Shown one piece after another: positions 7,700 through 16,163 of a stretch of DNA of 64,000 bases. Origin of the DNA: Scatosoma sp045576335. Lineage in GTDB: Bacteria; Bacillota; Clostridia; Christensenellales; Borkfalkiaceae. The stretch lies in contig JAZNGH010000027.1 of NCBI GenBank assembly GCA_045576335.1, forward strand, positions 1 through 64,000, given 5' to 3'. Under the pieces are notes generated by a model, which was not told where the DNA came from, ran no database searches, and saw only the letters and a list, made by a program, of their open reading frames with translations. A program made the translations under genes and the position numbers. Position 1 is the stretch's first letter, and the number at the start of each line of letters is the position of its first letter.

Positions 7700-7776
7700 A
7701 GGAGAATGGGGCTACGGACGAGATTTTATCCAAGGTTTCGTTTCTACAAAAGGGCAAGGGACGGGATATCGTCTTT

Positions 7777-8526
7777 TTGCACGGCTACCTTTCCAACAAA
7801 GAAGCTTTTTCGGCGCAAATCGCGTACTTTTCCCGCTTTTTCAGGGTAACGGCGATTGACTTTTTGGGCTTTGGAAACAGCGGCGCGTTACAAACGCCCT
7901 TTTCCGTAGGCGACTACGCGCTTTGGCTAAAAGCGGTGCTTGCCGCTTTGCGGATACAAAAACCGCATATTATCGCCCACTCGTTCGGCTGCCGCGTAGC
8001 GGTCAAGGCGGCGAGCGAAAATGGCGGACTTTTCGACAAAATCGTACTGACAGGCCCTGCCGGCATTATCTTAAAACGCGGCTTTTCCTACCGCGTACGG
8101 GTGGGCGCGTACCGCTTTATAAAACGGTTTGCGCCGCGCTATGCAGAAAGGCGGTTTGGGAGCAAGGAATACCGCTCCTTATCGCCGCTTATGAAGGAAA
8201 GCTATAAAAAAATCGTCAACGAGGACTTGCGCGAGGCGGCGAAAGGCGTGAAAAACGAAGTGCTGATCGTCGAGGGAACGCAAGACAAAACGACGACGAT
8301 GGCGGAGGCGAAAATCTATCAAGCCGCTTTTCCCCGTTGCAAATTACGGGAGATAGAGGGCGGGCATTTCGCTTTTGCGGAAAACCCCTTGCTTTTTAAT
8401 CTGATAACAGAGGAATTTTTATATGACGGAAACGCTACAAAGATTGATTGCGACGATTGTTTTGACGACGCTCTTTTGCTTTATGACGCTGAAAATGGCG
8501 GGGGCAATGCAACAGAGCGGCTATAA
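7777..8526 (+). CDS. Alpha/beta-fold hydrolase with irregular ends
   Basis: About 250-aa serine hydrolase of the MhpC/BioH type. The oxyanion motif HGYLS is at the start, the nucleophile elbow AHSFGC holds the catalytic Ser near residue 67, and the late GTQDKTT and GGHFAFAENP supply Asp and His. The substrate is unknown. The only in-frame start is TTG at 7777, which cuts off the first beta strand; the upstream frame still reads DEILSKVSFLQKGKGRDIVF. An ATG at 7706 behind AAGGAG is one frame away. The 3' end runs 104 bp into the next gene. A frameshift or a base miscall near 7708 is possible. Confidence 0.65.
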   Translation: MHGYLSNKEAFSAQIAYFSRFFRVTAIDFLGFGNSGALQTPFSVGDYALWLKAVLAALRIQKPHIIAHSFGCRVAVKAASENGGLFDKIVLTGPAGIILKRGFSYRVRVGAYRFIKRFAPRYAERRFGSKEYRSLSPLMKESYKKIVNEDLREAAKGVKNEVLIVEGTQDKTTTMAEAKIYQAAFPRCKLREIEGGHFAFAENPLLFNLITEEFLYDGNATKIDCDDCFDDALLLYDAENGGGNATERL

Positions 8527-10027
8527 AAACAAGACCTTTTTGCGCTGGCTGGGCAGAGGGGATAATTTATATTTCAACCGCCTTTGCATTTTGACGCTGT
8601 GCTTGGCTTTGCCTACCTCCGTCACCGCGCTGTGTTTTTCCTTTTTGGGCAAAATCGCTGCGCTGTATATCTCCGCCGTACCTTTTTGCTGCTTCTTGAT
8701 TGCGTTTATAACCGTCGATAAAAAATTCGCCTTGAAAGTGCCCTTTAAGCGTACGGGCAGAGTCACGCGCCTTATGCTCGTGTACGCCTTTTTCACCGCC
8801 TGCATAACCTATGCGTTTATCGCCTTGCTGTCCTTTTTGTCGGCGTGGAACGGCTCGCTTTTATACGGCGTAATCGCGTACGTACCCGTCGCGGTTTTGC
8901 CTATGCTCCTGCCCTTCCTTTTCTGCGCGGCAAACGCAACGACGGGCGTTTTTGAAAACGCGCGCAATAAAAAATTCGTAAAACGCGCGGGGCAGGTATT
9001 AAACGAAACGGAAATTATCCGCGTGGGCGTAGTGGGAAGCTACGGCAAAACGTCGGTAAAAAATATTTTGAAAGCTATGCTTTCCACACGCTATAAGGTC
9101 GTGGAAACGCCCGCCTCCTACAATACGCCTATCGGCGTTGCCAAGACGGTATTTACGGACGGCTTTGCGGAAAATCAAGTGCTTATTGCCGAAATGGGCG
9201 CGAGAAAAACGGGGGATATCGCCGAGCTTTGCGCGCTCGTAAAGCCCGACTACGCCGTATTCACGGGTGTTTGTCAGCAGCATATTTCCACCTTTGAAAG
9301 CTTGGAAAAGGTGTTTGCGGAAAAGAGTGAAATTATCAAAAGCGGTGCAAAGGTCGTTTGCGCCGAAAGCCTTAAAGAACGCGTGGAAAACGCGTTCGGG
9401 AAAGACGAGGACGGCGTGATTTTTGCCGTCGAAAGCGCGATTGAAAACTTGCGCTTGAACGCCACGGATACGCAATTTACGCTCCGTATCAAGGGCGAAA
9501 GCGTGGAGATTAAGACCAAGCTTTTGGGCAAAGCGGCGGCGGAAAATATCCTGCTCGCGGCAACGCTCGCTGTGGAAATGGGCGTGAGCTTGACGGATAT
9601 CCAAAAGGCGGTTTGCACACTGGAAGCAATCCCGCACAGATTGCAACTCGTGGAAAATAACGGCGTGTATATTTTGGACGACGGCTACAACGCCAACCCC
9701 CGCGGCGCGTTCGAGGCAATCGCCGCCTTGGGACGGTTTACGGGCGGAAAGTGCGTGGTTACGCCGGGGATTGTCGAATGTGGCGTCTTGGAGGAGGAAA
9801 TCAACGGCAAGCTGGGCGTACGGATTGCCGAAGAGGGGCTTGATTTGGTTATTCTCGTGGGCGAAACGCTCGTCGGCGCGGTGAAAAAAGGGTATATAGA
9901 GGGCGGCGGCGACGAAAGTAAGCTCGTTTGCGTTCGCAATCTGGAAGAAGCGAAAAGCGCGCTTTCGGGCTGGGTGCAAGCGGGTGACGCCGTACTCTTT
10001 CTTAACGACCTGCCCGACGTTTATTAA
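8423..10027 (+). CDS. Membrane-anchored Mur ligase, MurF-like
   Basis: 534-aa ligase of the MurF group. Residues 1-175 form four to five membrane helices in place of the usual MurF substrate-binding domain. The central ATP domain has GSYGKTSVKN (about 207-216), and the C-terminal domain has ILDDGYNANPRGAFEAI and AVLFLNDLPDVY. The expected reaction joins D-Ala-D-Ala to a UDP-MurNAc-peptide or a related substrate, and the D-Ala-D-Ala ligase gene 66 bp downstream fits this. The ribosome binding site GAGGAA and the ATG lie inside the preceding ORF. The membrane domain may mean a lipid-linked substrate, which is an inference. Confidence 0.82.
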   Translation: MTETLQRLIATIVLTTLFCFMTLKMAGAMQQSGYKNKTFLRWLGRGDNLYFNRLCILTLCLALPTSVTALCFSFLGKIAALYISAVPFCCFLIAFITVDKKFALKVPFKRTGRVTRLMLVYAFFTACITYAFIALLSFLSAWNGSLLYGVIAYVPVAVLPMLLPFLFCAANATTGVFENARNKKFVKRAGQVLNETEIIRVGVVGSYGKTSVKNILKAMLSTRYKVVETPASYNTPIGVAKTVFTDGFAENQVLIAEMGARKTGDIAELCALVKPDYAVFTGVCQQHISTFESLEKVFAEKSEIIKSGAKVVCAESLKERVENAFGKDEDGVIFAVESAIENLRLNATDTQFTLRIKGESVEIKTKLLGKAAAENILLAATLAVEMGVSLTDIQKAVCTLEAIPHRLQLVENNGVYILDDGYNANPRGAFEAIAALGRFTGGKCVVTPGIVECGVLEEEINGKLGVRIAEEGLDLVILVGETLVGAVKKGYIEGGGDESKLVCVRNLEEAKSALSGWVQAGDAVLFLNDLPDVY

Positions 10028-10093
10028 AATCGGTCAAAACGAAAACGGAAGAAACACCAAAGCGAAAGAATATTTTGCGGAGGTGTTTTTTTA

Positions 10094-11206
10094 ATGAAGA
10101 AAGTGGCGGTACTCTTTGGCGGAAAATCTTGTGAAAACGAGATTTCCGTGTTGACGGGCGTGTTCGTGCTCAATTTGCTTGATTGCACGAAATATACGCC
10201 CGTTCCCGTTTATATACATACGGACGGGGGCGCGTATACCTCCCCGAAAATGACCGATTTGAGCGTCTTTCGCGACAAAAAATACGCGGGCTTTGAACGC
10301 GTGTTTTTCGACGGCGGCTGTTTATACGCTTGGCGAAAAAACCGCGTCAAACGCCTGACGAAAATCGACGTCGCGCTCAACTGCTGTCACGGCGGCTTGG
10401 GCGAGGGCGGCGGTGTTTCGGCAATGTTGGAATGGAATGGTATCCCGCTCGCTTCGCCCGATATACTCTCGTCGAGCGTGTTTATGGATAAGAGTATGAC
10501 CAAAACGGTGATGCGTGCGCTGAATATCCCCACGGTGGATTATATCCGCGTCAACGAGGCGGACTATGAAAAGCGGGGCGCGTTTTTATTGAAAAGTATC
10601 GATTCGCGGCTCAAATACCCCGTTGTTATCAAGCCCGCACATTTAGGCTCGTCGATAGGGATTACGGTGGCGCACGACGAGAAGGAAGCCAAAGCGGCAA
10701 TCGAGGCGGCGTTCGTTTTGGATACGCGGGTGGTAATTGAAAAGTTTTTAGAAGAGAAAAGGGATATCAACTGTGCCGCGTATACCCTCCACGGCGAGAT
10801 TTGCGTTTCCGAGCCGGAGGAAGCGTTTGGCAAGGGCTTGTATTCCTTTGAGGAAAAATATATCTACCGCCAAACAGACGGCACTTTGGGGAAAGGCGGG
10901 GGCAGGTATGCGTTGACGGGGGAATTGCGGGATAAAATCCGCGCGTATACCAAAACCGTGTATAAGCGAATGAACTTAAAGGGCGTCGTTCGAATGGACT
11001 TTCTCGTCAGCGGGGAAAAGGCGTATCTTTGCGAGGTGAACACCGTCCCTGGCTCGCTTGCGTACTATCTGTTTTGCGAACGGGTAACGGACGCGCGCGC
11101 GTTCTTTTCCGACCTTTTAGAGGAAGCGTTGGAAACGGCGAAGCGCGAGGATAAAAAAATTCTCTCCACGGGCATACTCAAAAACGTAAAAGGCTATACG
11201 AAATGA
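10094..11206 (+). CDS. ddl: D-alanine--D-alanine ligase
   Basis: 370-aa ATP-grasp enzyme making the D-Ala-D-Ala dipeptide for peptidoglycan. It begins KVAVLFGGKSCENEISVLTG, has the central YPVVIKPAHLGSSIGITVAH loop and ends with VRMDFLVSGEKAYLCEVNTV plus PGSLAYYLF, which hold metal- and substrate-binding residues. The Tyr/Phe that distinguishes D-Ala from D-Lac ligases cannot be assigned by eye. GGAGGTGTTTTTTTA precedes the ATG. It is probably co-transcribed with the Mur ligase, and a terminator follows the stop immediately. Confidence 0.92.
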   Translation: MKKVAVLFGGKSCENEISVLTGVFVLNLLDCTKYTPVPVYIHTDGGAYTSPKMTDLSVFRDKKYAGFERVFFDGGCLYAWRKNRVKRLTKIDVALNCCHGGLGEGGGVSAMLEWNGIPLASPDILSSSVFMDKSMTKTVMRALNIPTVDYIRVNEADYEKRGAFLLKSIDSRLKYPVVIKPAHLGSSIGITVAHDEKEAKAAIEAAFVLDTRVVIEKFLEEKRDINCAAYTLHGEICVSEPEEAFGKGLYSFEEKYIYRQTDGTLGKGGGRYALTGELRDKIRAYTKTVYKRMNLKGVVRMDFLVSGEKAYLCEVNTVPGSLAYYLFCERVTDARAFFSDLLEEALETAKREDKKILSTGILKNVKGYTK

Positions 11207-11235
11207 AAAGACGGGGTAATTACCCCGTCTTTTTC
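11206..11235 (+). terminator. Intrinsic terminator after ddl
   Basis: Perfect palindromic stem AAGACGGGG/CCCCGTCTT with a T5 tail, starting within the ddl stop codon. Confidence 0.9.
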
Positions 11236-11236
11236 A

Positions 11237-11265
11237 TTGACAAATTTCCCAAACGAGAGTATAAT
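11237..11265 (+). promoter_or_regulatory. Consensus promoter of the fucose/mannose operon
   Basis: TTGACA (11237-11242), 17-nt spacer and TATAAT (11260-11265), 23 bp before the manA-ROK start. No obvious operator was seen. Confidence 0.85.
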
Positions 11266-11288
11266 GATAAAGGTAGGAGAAAACTATT

Positions 11289-13139
11289 ATGGAAATCGTA
11301 AAATTATACCCCGAATGTAAAGACAACGTTTGGGGCGGAACGAAGCTCAAAGAAAAATACGGTAAACAAACGGATAAAACGCCGTGCGCGGAAAGCTGGG
11401 AGCTTTCTTTTCATAAGGACGGACAAACCCGTTTGGAAAACGGGGAAACGCTCGCAAGCGTAGTTGACGATAACGACCTTGGCGCAAACGCATTGGATTT
11501 CCCGTTCTTTCCCACGCTGATTAAATTTATCGACGCGAAAGCCGACCTTTCGGTGCAGGTACACCCCTCCGACAATTACGCTTTACAACACGAAAATTCC
11601 TTTGGGAAAACGGAAATGTGGTATATCGTGGAAGCGGACGAGGGTGCGGGGATATACCTTGGCTTTAATCGCGACGTGACGAAAGCCGAGTACGAGGCGG
11701 CAATCGCCGAAAACCGCCTTGGCGAGCTGCTCAATTTCTATAAGGTCAAGGCAGGCGAATGTTATTTTATCCCGTCTGGCACGATTCACGCAATTGCCGA
11801 GGGTTGTTTGATTTGTGAAATTCAGCAAAACAGCAATTTGACCTACCGCGTCTACGATTACGGCAGAAAGGGCGCGGACGGCAAGCCTCGCGAGCTGCAC
11901 GTCGAAAAGGCGTTAAAGGTGACCGATCTTAAAAAATTCGAAAACAAGCCCTTGCGCGTGAACTTGGGCGCGGGCGAGCGTATCGGCGTAAGCAAATATT
12001 TCACGGTAACGAAAATCGCCGTAAACGGCGAAACGGCGCAATGCACGGACGGCAAAACCTTCCACGCGTTCACTTGCGTTTCGGGCGCGGGGAGCGTTGC
12101 GGACAAGCAAATGCGCGCTGGCGACAGCTTTTTCGTTCCCGCCGATTTCGGGAAATACGTATTGAAAGGAAATATGGAGGTCGTTATGACGGAAATTCGT
12201 AAATATTATATCGGTATAGATCTTGGCGGTACGTTCATCAAGGGCGGTATCGTGGACGATCAGGGCAACGTGCTCGTATCCGACAAAGTCCCCACCGAAA
12301 GTGAGTTTGGGGCAGGCAGGGTTGCGGCGAATATCGCGGGGCTTTGCCAAAAGCTGCTGAAAACAGCGAATATGACCGCGGGCGACGTAGAGGGTATCGG
12401 TATGGGCGTACCCGGTATGATTGACAGCAAAAACGGCGTGGTTATCTATTCCAACAACCTCGGCTGGGAGGATTTTGCAATCGTCGAGGAAACGCAAAAA
12501 TTGACGGGTTTGCCCGTCAAAATCGCCAACGATGCCAACGTAGCCGCGCTTGGTGAAACCAAATTCGGTTGCGGCAAGGCGTATTCGAATACGATTTTGA
12601 TAACGCTCGGTACGGGCGTAGGCGGTGGTATCGTCATTGACAATCAATTGTTCGAGGGCAACCGCTCGGCAGGCGCGGAGCTTGGACACTCGGTAATCGT
12701 TGCGGGCGGAGAGCAGTGCACTTGCGGCAGAAAGGGCTGCTTGGAGGCGTACGCTTCGGCGACCGCGCTCATTCGCGACACCAAGCGTGCAATGCAAGCG
12801 GATAAAACGAGTAAAATGTGGGCAATTGGCTCTTTGGATAACATCACGGGCAAAACGGCGTTCGATTATTACCAAACGGACGCGAGCGCGAAAGCCGTCG
12901 TGGATAATTATATCGAAAAGCTGGGCGTAGGGCTGACCAACCTTGCAAACGAATTTAGACCCGAAGCGATTATTTTGGGCGGCGGCGTTTGCGCACAGGG
13001 CGATACCCTCGTAAAGCCGTTGCAGGCGTTCTTGGATAAGGAAATTTTCGCGGGCGAAAAAGGTCCGCAGGTCAAGATACTGATTGCTTCGCTCGGGAAT
13101 TCTGCGGGACTGTTGGGCGCGGCTGCGCTGTTAATGTGA
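11289..13139 (+). CDS. Mannose-6-phosphate isomerase fused to ROK-family sugar kinase
   Basis: 616-aa two-domain protein. Residues 1-299 are a type I phosphomannose isomerase: the cupin metal site is marked by SVQVHPSDNYA, GKTEMWYIV and IPSGTIHAI. Residues 303-616 are a ROK kinase: IDLGGTFIKGG, GVPGMIDSKNGVV, NDANVAALGE, GTGVGGGIV and the zinc motif CTCGRKGCLEAYAS. Glucokinase-like activity plus isomerisation would feed hexoses into glycolysis. The junction GNMEVVMTEIRKYYIGIDLG merges a typical ManA end with a typical ROK start. GGAGG (12176-12180) lies 5 nt before an in-frame ATG at 12186, so the kinase may also be made separately. Confidence 0.9.
   Translation: MEIVKLYPECKDNVWGGTKLKEKYGKQTDKTPCAESWELSFHKDGQTRLENGETLASVVDDNDLGANALDFPFFPTLIKFIDAKADLSVQVHPSDNYALQHENSFGKTEMWYIVEADEGAGIYLGFNRDVTKAEYEAAIAENRLGELLNFYKVKAGECYFIPSGTIHAIAEGCLICEIQQNSNLTYRVYDYGRKGADGKPRELHVEKALKVTDLKKFENKPLRVNLGAGERIGVSKYFTVTKIAVNGETAQCTDGKTFHAFTCVSGAGSVADKQMRAGDSFFVPADFGKYVLKGNMEVVMTEIRKYYIGIDLGGTFIKGGIVDDQGNVLVSDKVPTESEFGAGRVAANIAGLCQKLLKTANMTAGDVEGIGMGVPGMIDSKNGVVIYSNNLGWEDFAIVEETQKLTGLPVKIANDANVAALGETKFGCGKAYSNTILITLGTGVGGGIVIDNQLFEGNRSAGAELGHSVIVAGGEQCTCGRKGCLEAYASATALIRDTKRAMQADKTSKMWAIGSLDNITGKTAFDYYQTDASAKAVVDNYIEKLGVGLTNLANEFRPEAIILGGGVCAQGDTLVKPLQAFLDKEIFAGEKGPQVKILIASLGNSAGLLGAAALLM
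12176..12188 (+). promoter_or_regulatory. Internal ribosome binding site and start codon in the fusion gene
   Basis: GGAGG (12176-12180), five bases, then an in-frame ATG (12186-12188, Met300). The spacing is ideal, so an independent ROK kinase polypeptide is likely. Confidence 0.55.
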
Positions 13140-13151
13140 GGAGAAATAATT

Positions 13152-14345
13152 ATGACATACGTAGAAAATTTTGAAAAACTCGGCTTCGGCTTATTCGTCC
13201 ATTTCGGCTTGTACAGTAAAGTGGGAAAGGGCGAATGGTATTTAGCGAATAATCCCACCGCCAACGCGGACAAATACAACGCGCTGACAAAATCCTTCCG
13301 TATTCGTAAGGACTGGGCGAAAAAGCTCGTTAAAACGGCGAAAACCGCGGGCTGTAAATACATAACGCTCACCACCCGCCACCACGACGGCTTTTCGCTG
13401 TACGACACCTGTGGCTTGAACGAGTTTGACGCACCACACTCCGCTTGCGGTCGCGACCTTATCAGGGAATTTGTGGACGCTTGTAACGAAGCGGGTATCG
13501 TACCTTTCTTCTATCATACGCTGCTTGACTGGTGGCATAAGGATTTCGACACCGATTTCCCCAAATATATCGATTATTTGATTAAGAGCGTAGAAATACT
13601 TTGCAAAAACTACGGCAAAATCGGCGGGCTTTGGTTTGACGGTATGTGGAGTAAATGGGACGAGGACTGGCAAGAGGATAGACTGTACGCGACCATTCGC
13701 AAATACCAGCCCGAAGCTATGATTATCAACAATACGGGACTTTCCGAATTAGGCAAGGTAGGTCATCCCGAGCTGGACAGCGTTACTTTTGAACGCGGCA
13801 AGCCCTGCTTTGTGGATAATTCCGACCGTCACCGTGCGGGAGAAATGTGTCAGGTGCTCAACGATCATTGGGGCTACGCAAAAGACGATTGCAATTATAA
13901 GCCTATGAAAGAGCTTATCGAAAATCTCGTCGATTGCCGTAAATATAATTGTAATTTCCTGCTCAATACGGGGCTTTGCGGCAACGGTGCAGTCAATCCT
14001 ATGGACGCTTGTATGCTCGCCGAGGTGGGTAAATTTATAAAAGCGAATAAAAATTTCGTTTACGGCGTGAAATCGAGCGGTATTGAAGCGGAGGGAGCGG
14101 ATATTCTCCGCGGCGACGACGGGTATTATTACGCGGTGATTAAGGACGTTGCTATGTCCGCCAACCCCAACGTACAGCGGGTAGGCGAGGAAAAAAAGGT
14201 CAAGGTGAACGCGAAAATCCTTTCGGCTACTTGGCTGGATAACGGCAAAAAAATCAAGACGAAAAACGGCGAATTTGCCGTCGTGCCCTTCTTCTACGGC
14301 ACGAGCCATTCCGTCAGAGTGGCAAAGCTTAAATTAGACAAATAA
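13152..14345 (+). CDS. GH29 alpha-L-fucosidase
   Basis: 397-aa cytoplasmic glycosidase without a signal peptide. GH29 landmarks are LGFGLFVHFGLYSKVGKGEW near the start, the His pair in TLTTRHHDGFSLYDT, and the nucleophile region GGLWFDGMWSKW with the catalytic Asp. It removes alpha-linked L-fucose from oligosaccharides. It is somewhat shorter than secreted GH29 enzymes and has no carbohydrate-binding module, so it probably acts on imported oligosaccharides. Ribosome binding site AGGAGAAA; 12 bp after the ManA-ROK gene, in one operon. Confidence 0.88.
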   Translation: MTYVENFEKLGFGLFVHFGLYSKVGKGEWYLANNPTANADKYNALTKSFRIRKDWAKKLVKTAKTAGCKYITLTTRHHDGFSLYDTCGLNEFDAPHSACGRDLIREFVDACNEAGIVPFFYHTLLDWWHKDFDTDFPKYIDYLIKSVEILCKNYGKIGGLWFDGMWSKWDEDWQEDRLYATIRKYQPEAMIINNTGLSELGKVGHPELDSVTFERGKPCFVDNSDRHRAGEMCQVLNDHWGYAKDDCNYKPMKELIENLVDCRKYNCNFLLNTGLCGNGAVNPMDACMLAEVGKFIKANKNFVYGVKSSGIEAEGADILRGDDGYYYAVIKDVAMSANPNVQRVGEEKKVKVNAKILSATWLDNGKKIKTKNGEFAVVPFFYGTSHSVRVAKLKLDK

Positions 14346-14363
14346 TTAAAAGGGAGAAATTTT

Positions 14364-15125
14364 ATGATTTCATTACAAGACAAAGTAGTTATCATTACAG
14401 GCGGCGGCAGAGGTATCGGATTTGGACTTTCGACGGCTTTTGCCAAAGCGGGCGCGAAGCTCGTCATCACGGGCAGAACGGAAAGCACGTTGCTTGCGGC
14501 GAAAGAAAAGCTGGAAGCAGCGTACGGCGCACAGGTGCTTTGCGTGACGGCGGACGGCGCGGACGAAGCGGCGATCCAGAACGTAATCGACAAGACGGTA
14601 GAACGCTTTGGACGTATCGACGCAGTCGTGAATAACGCGCAAGCGTCGGCTTCGGGTAAAATGCTCGTTGACCACACCAAGGAAGATTTGGATCTTGCCA
14701 TTTATTCAGGCTTGTACGCAACGTTCTTCTATATGCAAAAGGCATTCCCGTACTTAAAGGAAACCAAGGGCTGCGTAGTCAATTTCGCGAGCGGCGCGGG
14801 TTTGTTTGGCCGTATCGCACAATCCTCTTACGCGGCGGCGAAAGAGGGTATTCGCGGACTTTCGCGCGTAGCGGCAACCGAATGGGCTCCTTACGGCGTT
14901 CGCGTGAACGTGATTTGCCCGTTGGCTATGACGGAGGGCTTGCAGAAATTTAAGGAAGAATACCCCGAACGCTACGAGCAGACGATCAAAGGCGTACCTA
15001 TGGGCAGATTTGCCGACCCTGAAAAGGACGTTGGTGGCGTATGCGTATTCCTTTGCTCGGACGAAGCGAGCTACGTAACGGGTGAAACGATCACCTTGCA
15101 AGGCGGTAGCGGATTAAGACCGTAA
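14364..15125 (+). CDS. SDR-family oxidoreductase
   Basis: 253-aa classical short-chain dehydrogenase. The NAD(P) motif is TGGGRGIGFG (about 11-20), with an NNAQ motif at about 90 and the catalytic YAAAK at about 156-160. The C-terminal GGSGLRP ends the fold. It is the last gene of the sugar operon after the fucosidase, so a sugar or fucose dehydrogenase role is plausible but unproven. Ribosome binding site AAGGGAG. A terminator follows. Confidence 0.85.
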   Translation: MISLQDKVVIITGGGRGIGFGLSTAFAKAGAKLVITGRTESTLLAAKEKLEAAYGAQVLCVTADGADEAAIQNVIDKTVERFGRIDAVVNNAQASASGKMLVDHTKEDLDLAIYSGLYATFFYMQKAFPYLKETKGCVVNFASGAGLFGRIAQSSYAAAKEGIRGLSRVAATEWAPYGVRVNVICPLAMTEGLQKFKEEYPERYEQTIKGVPMGRFADPEKDVGGVCVFLCSDEASYVTGETITLQGGSGLRP

Positions 15126-15158
15126 AGAGATACAATCCTTTTCTGTACAAAAACAAAA

Positions 15159-15187
15159 ACACACCCTTTCAAAGGGTGTGTTTTTTG
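15159..15187. terminator. Bidirectional terminator (SDR operon and original tRNA-Ser)
   Basis: ACACACCCTTT pairs with AAAGGGTGTGT and is flanked by T6 on the + strand and T-rich sequence on the - strand. Before the element inserted, it would have lain immediately downstream of the tRNA-Ser gene. Confidence 0.85.
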
Positions 15188-15243
15188 GCGCAGAGAAGAG
15201 GATTTGAACCTCCGGATACGTTCCCGCATCACACGATTTCCAA
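15186..15243 (-). repeat. Left attachment site: 58-bp fragment of tRNA-Ser
   Basis: Identical to 20027-20084 and covering the 3' half of tRNA-Ser from the anticodon loop through the encoded CCA. The 5' half is missing, so it is not a functional tRNA. It is the displaced original 3' end. Confidence 0.92.
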
Positions 15244-15499
15244 AGGCTTGAATAGCCGACGGAAAGAGTGTGATTTTTTTCGTGGGCAGGCGGAGCCTAC
15301 CCTTAAACCGCGATATAAATAAGGTCAGGTGTCACGAGCCGACGTAGAAAATGCGTGCCGCGCGTCGTGTCTGGCGACGTTAAATAAACAAGAGGGAGGA
15401 ACAACCGACGCGGGGCGCGTGCCTTTGACGTTGGGCGGTTGTTACGTAACACGGGCGCGCAAGTTTGAAAGCGACGGCGACCGACGGAAGGCGCAAGCA

Positions 15500-15526
15500 A
15501 GCCCCCCTTGATAGGGGGGGCTTTTC
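15500..15526 (+). terminator. Terminator-like hairpin in the non-coding block
   Basis: GCCCCCC (15501-15507) pairs with GGGGGGC (15515-15521), followed by TTTTCT. It could end a short + strand RNA from the left end or be an internal helix. Confidence 0.5.
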
Positions 15527-15982
15527 TCGGCTCAGGCTCACTCTGAAAGGCGAGCAAGGGGCGCGGCGTAAGCCGTGCGGGGTAGGAAAAATCCCGTCAC
15601 GACTGTGACGGGCAGAGACACCGCGCGGGCGCATAGTTGCAAAGCAACTCTGCGGCGGTGAGGTGTGCCGCCGAAGGCGATAGACGCTGGGGAAACGGTC
15701 AGGCAGGGTTTAAGGCAAACTGCGCGCGCCGCGGTTTGCGTGTCCGTATATCCCACGCACGAGGGCGGGGCAGTCGCTATTTAATAGCCAAATGAATGTT
15801 GACCGCGAAAAGCCGCAGGGAGCGGTCGTGGAGTGGGTGTGTCGGTCGGTCGTTGCGGGTGTGGATGCGGGTGGCAGTGCCACCGCGCCCACCGCACGAC
15901 GGCGAGAAACCGTCCACGCCGCCCACGTCGGCGCGGTCAACGCTTGGGCGAGAAAACCCCCAGCCGCCGCGCGCCGCATTTT

Positions 15983-16027
15983 TGAAGAATTTTTCGCTCG
16001 TCGAAAAATTCTTCACGCCGTTTTTTT
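15983..16027 (+). terminator. 14-bp hairpin followed by T7
   Basis: TGAAGAATTTTTCG (15983-15996) is exactly complementary to 16002-16015, with a 5-nt loop. T7 begins at 16021. It would serve as the 3' end of a + strand RNA from the block. Confidence 0.5.
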
Positions 16028-16082
16028 AGAAAAATTCCCAAAGTTTGGGAATTTCAAAAATCCGACGTCGGAAGGAAAAAGC

Positions 16083-16108
16083 AAAAAACCGCCCCCAAAG
16101 CGGGGCGG
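16083..16108 (-). terminator. Terminator of the toxin-antitoxin operon
   Basis: Read on the - strand, CCGCCCC-GCTTTG-GGGGCGG is followed by T6. It lies about 55 bp past the yoeB stop. Confidence 0.85.
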
Positions 16109-16163
16109 CGTGCGCTCCATCGGCACGCATCGAAGCGCAGCCGAGGGGCAAAGGGGGTTAAAT

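Larger units (their letters stand above)
15244..16080. ncRNA. Highly structured non-coding block, candidate large RNA
   Basis: No convincing protein is encoded here, but dense complementarity is visible. Examples: GCCCCCC/GGGGGGC (15501/15515), CCCGTCAC/GTGACGGG (15593/15605), a nested arm CACCGC/GCGGTG enclosing CGCA-AGTTGC/GCAACT-TGCG (15619-15660), GCAAAC/GTTTGC (15715/15734), a long-range 10-bp closing helix GTTGACCGCG/CGCGGTCAAC (15798/15932) around GGTGGC/GCCACC, and a perfect 14-bp hairpin (15983-15996/16002-16015) followed by T7. Size and place (mobile element, beside a tRNA) recall the GOLLD/ROOL class of large RNAs, but identity and strand are not established. Confidence 0.4.

Noticed and set aside
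8999..9979. Antisense frame of 326 codons opposite the MurF-like gene
   Set aside because: Shadow of the Mur ligase domain, whose motifs read clearly on the + strand.
15186..15243. Second tRNA-Ser gene
   Set aside because: Only the 3' half is present (no 5' acceptor or D-arm). It is an attachment site remnant.
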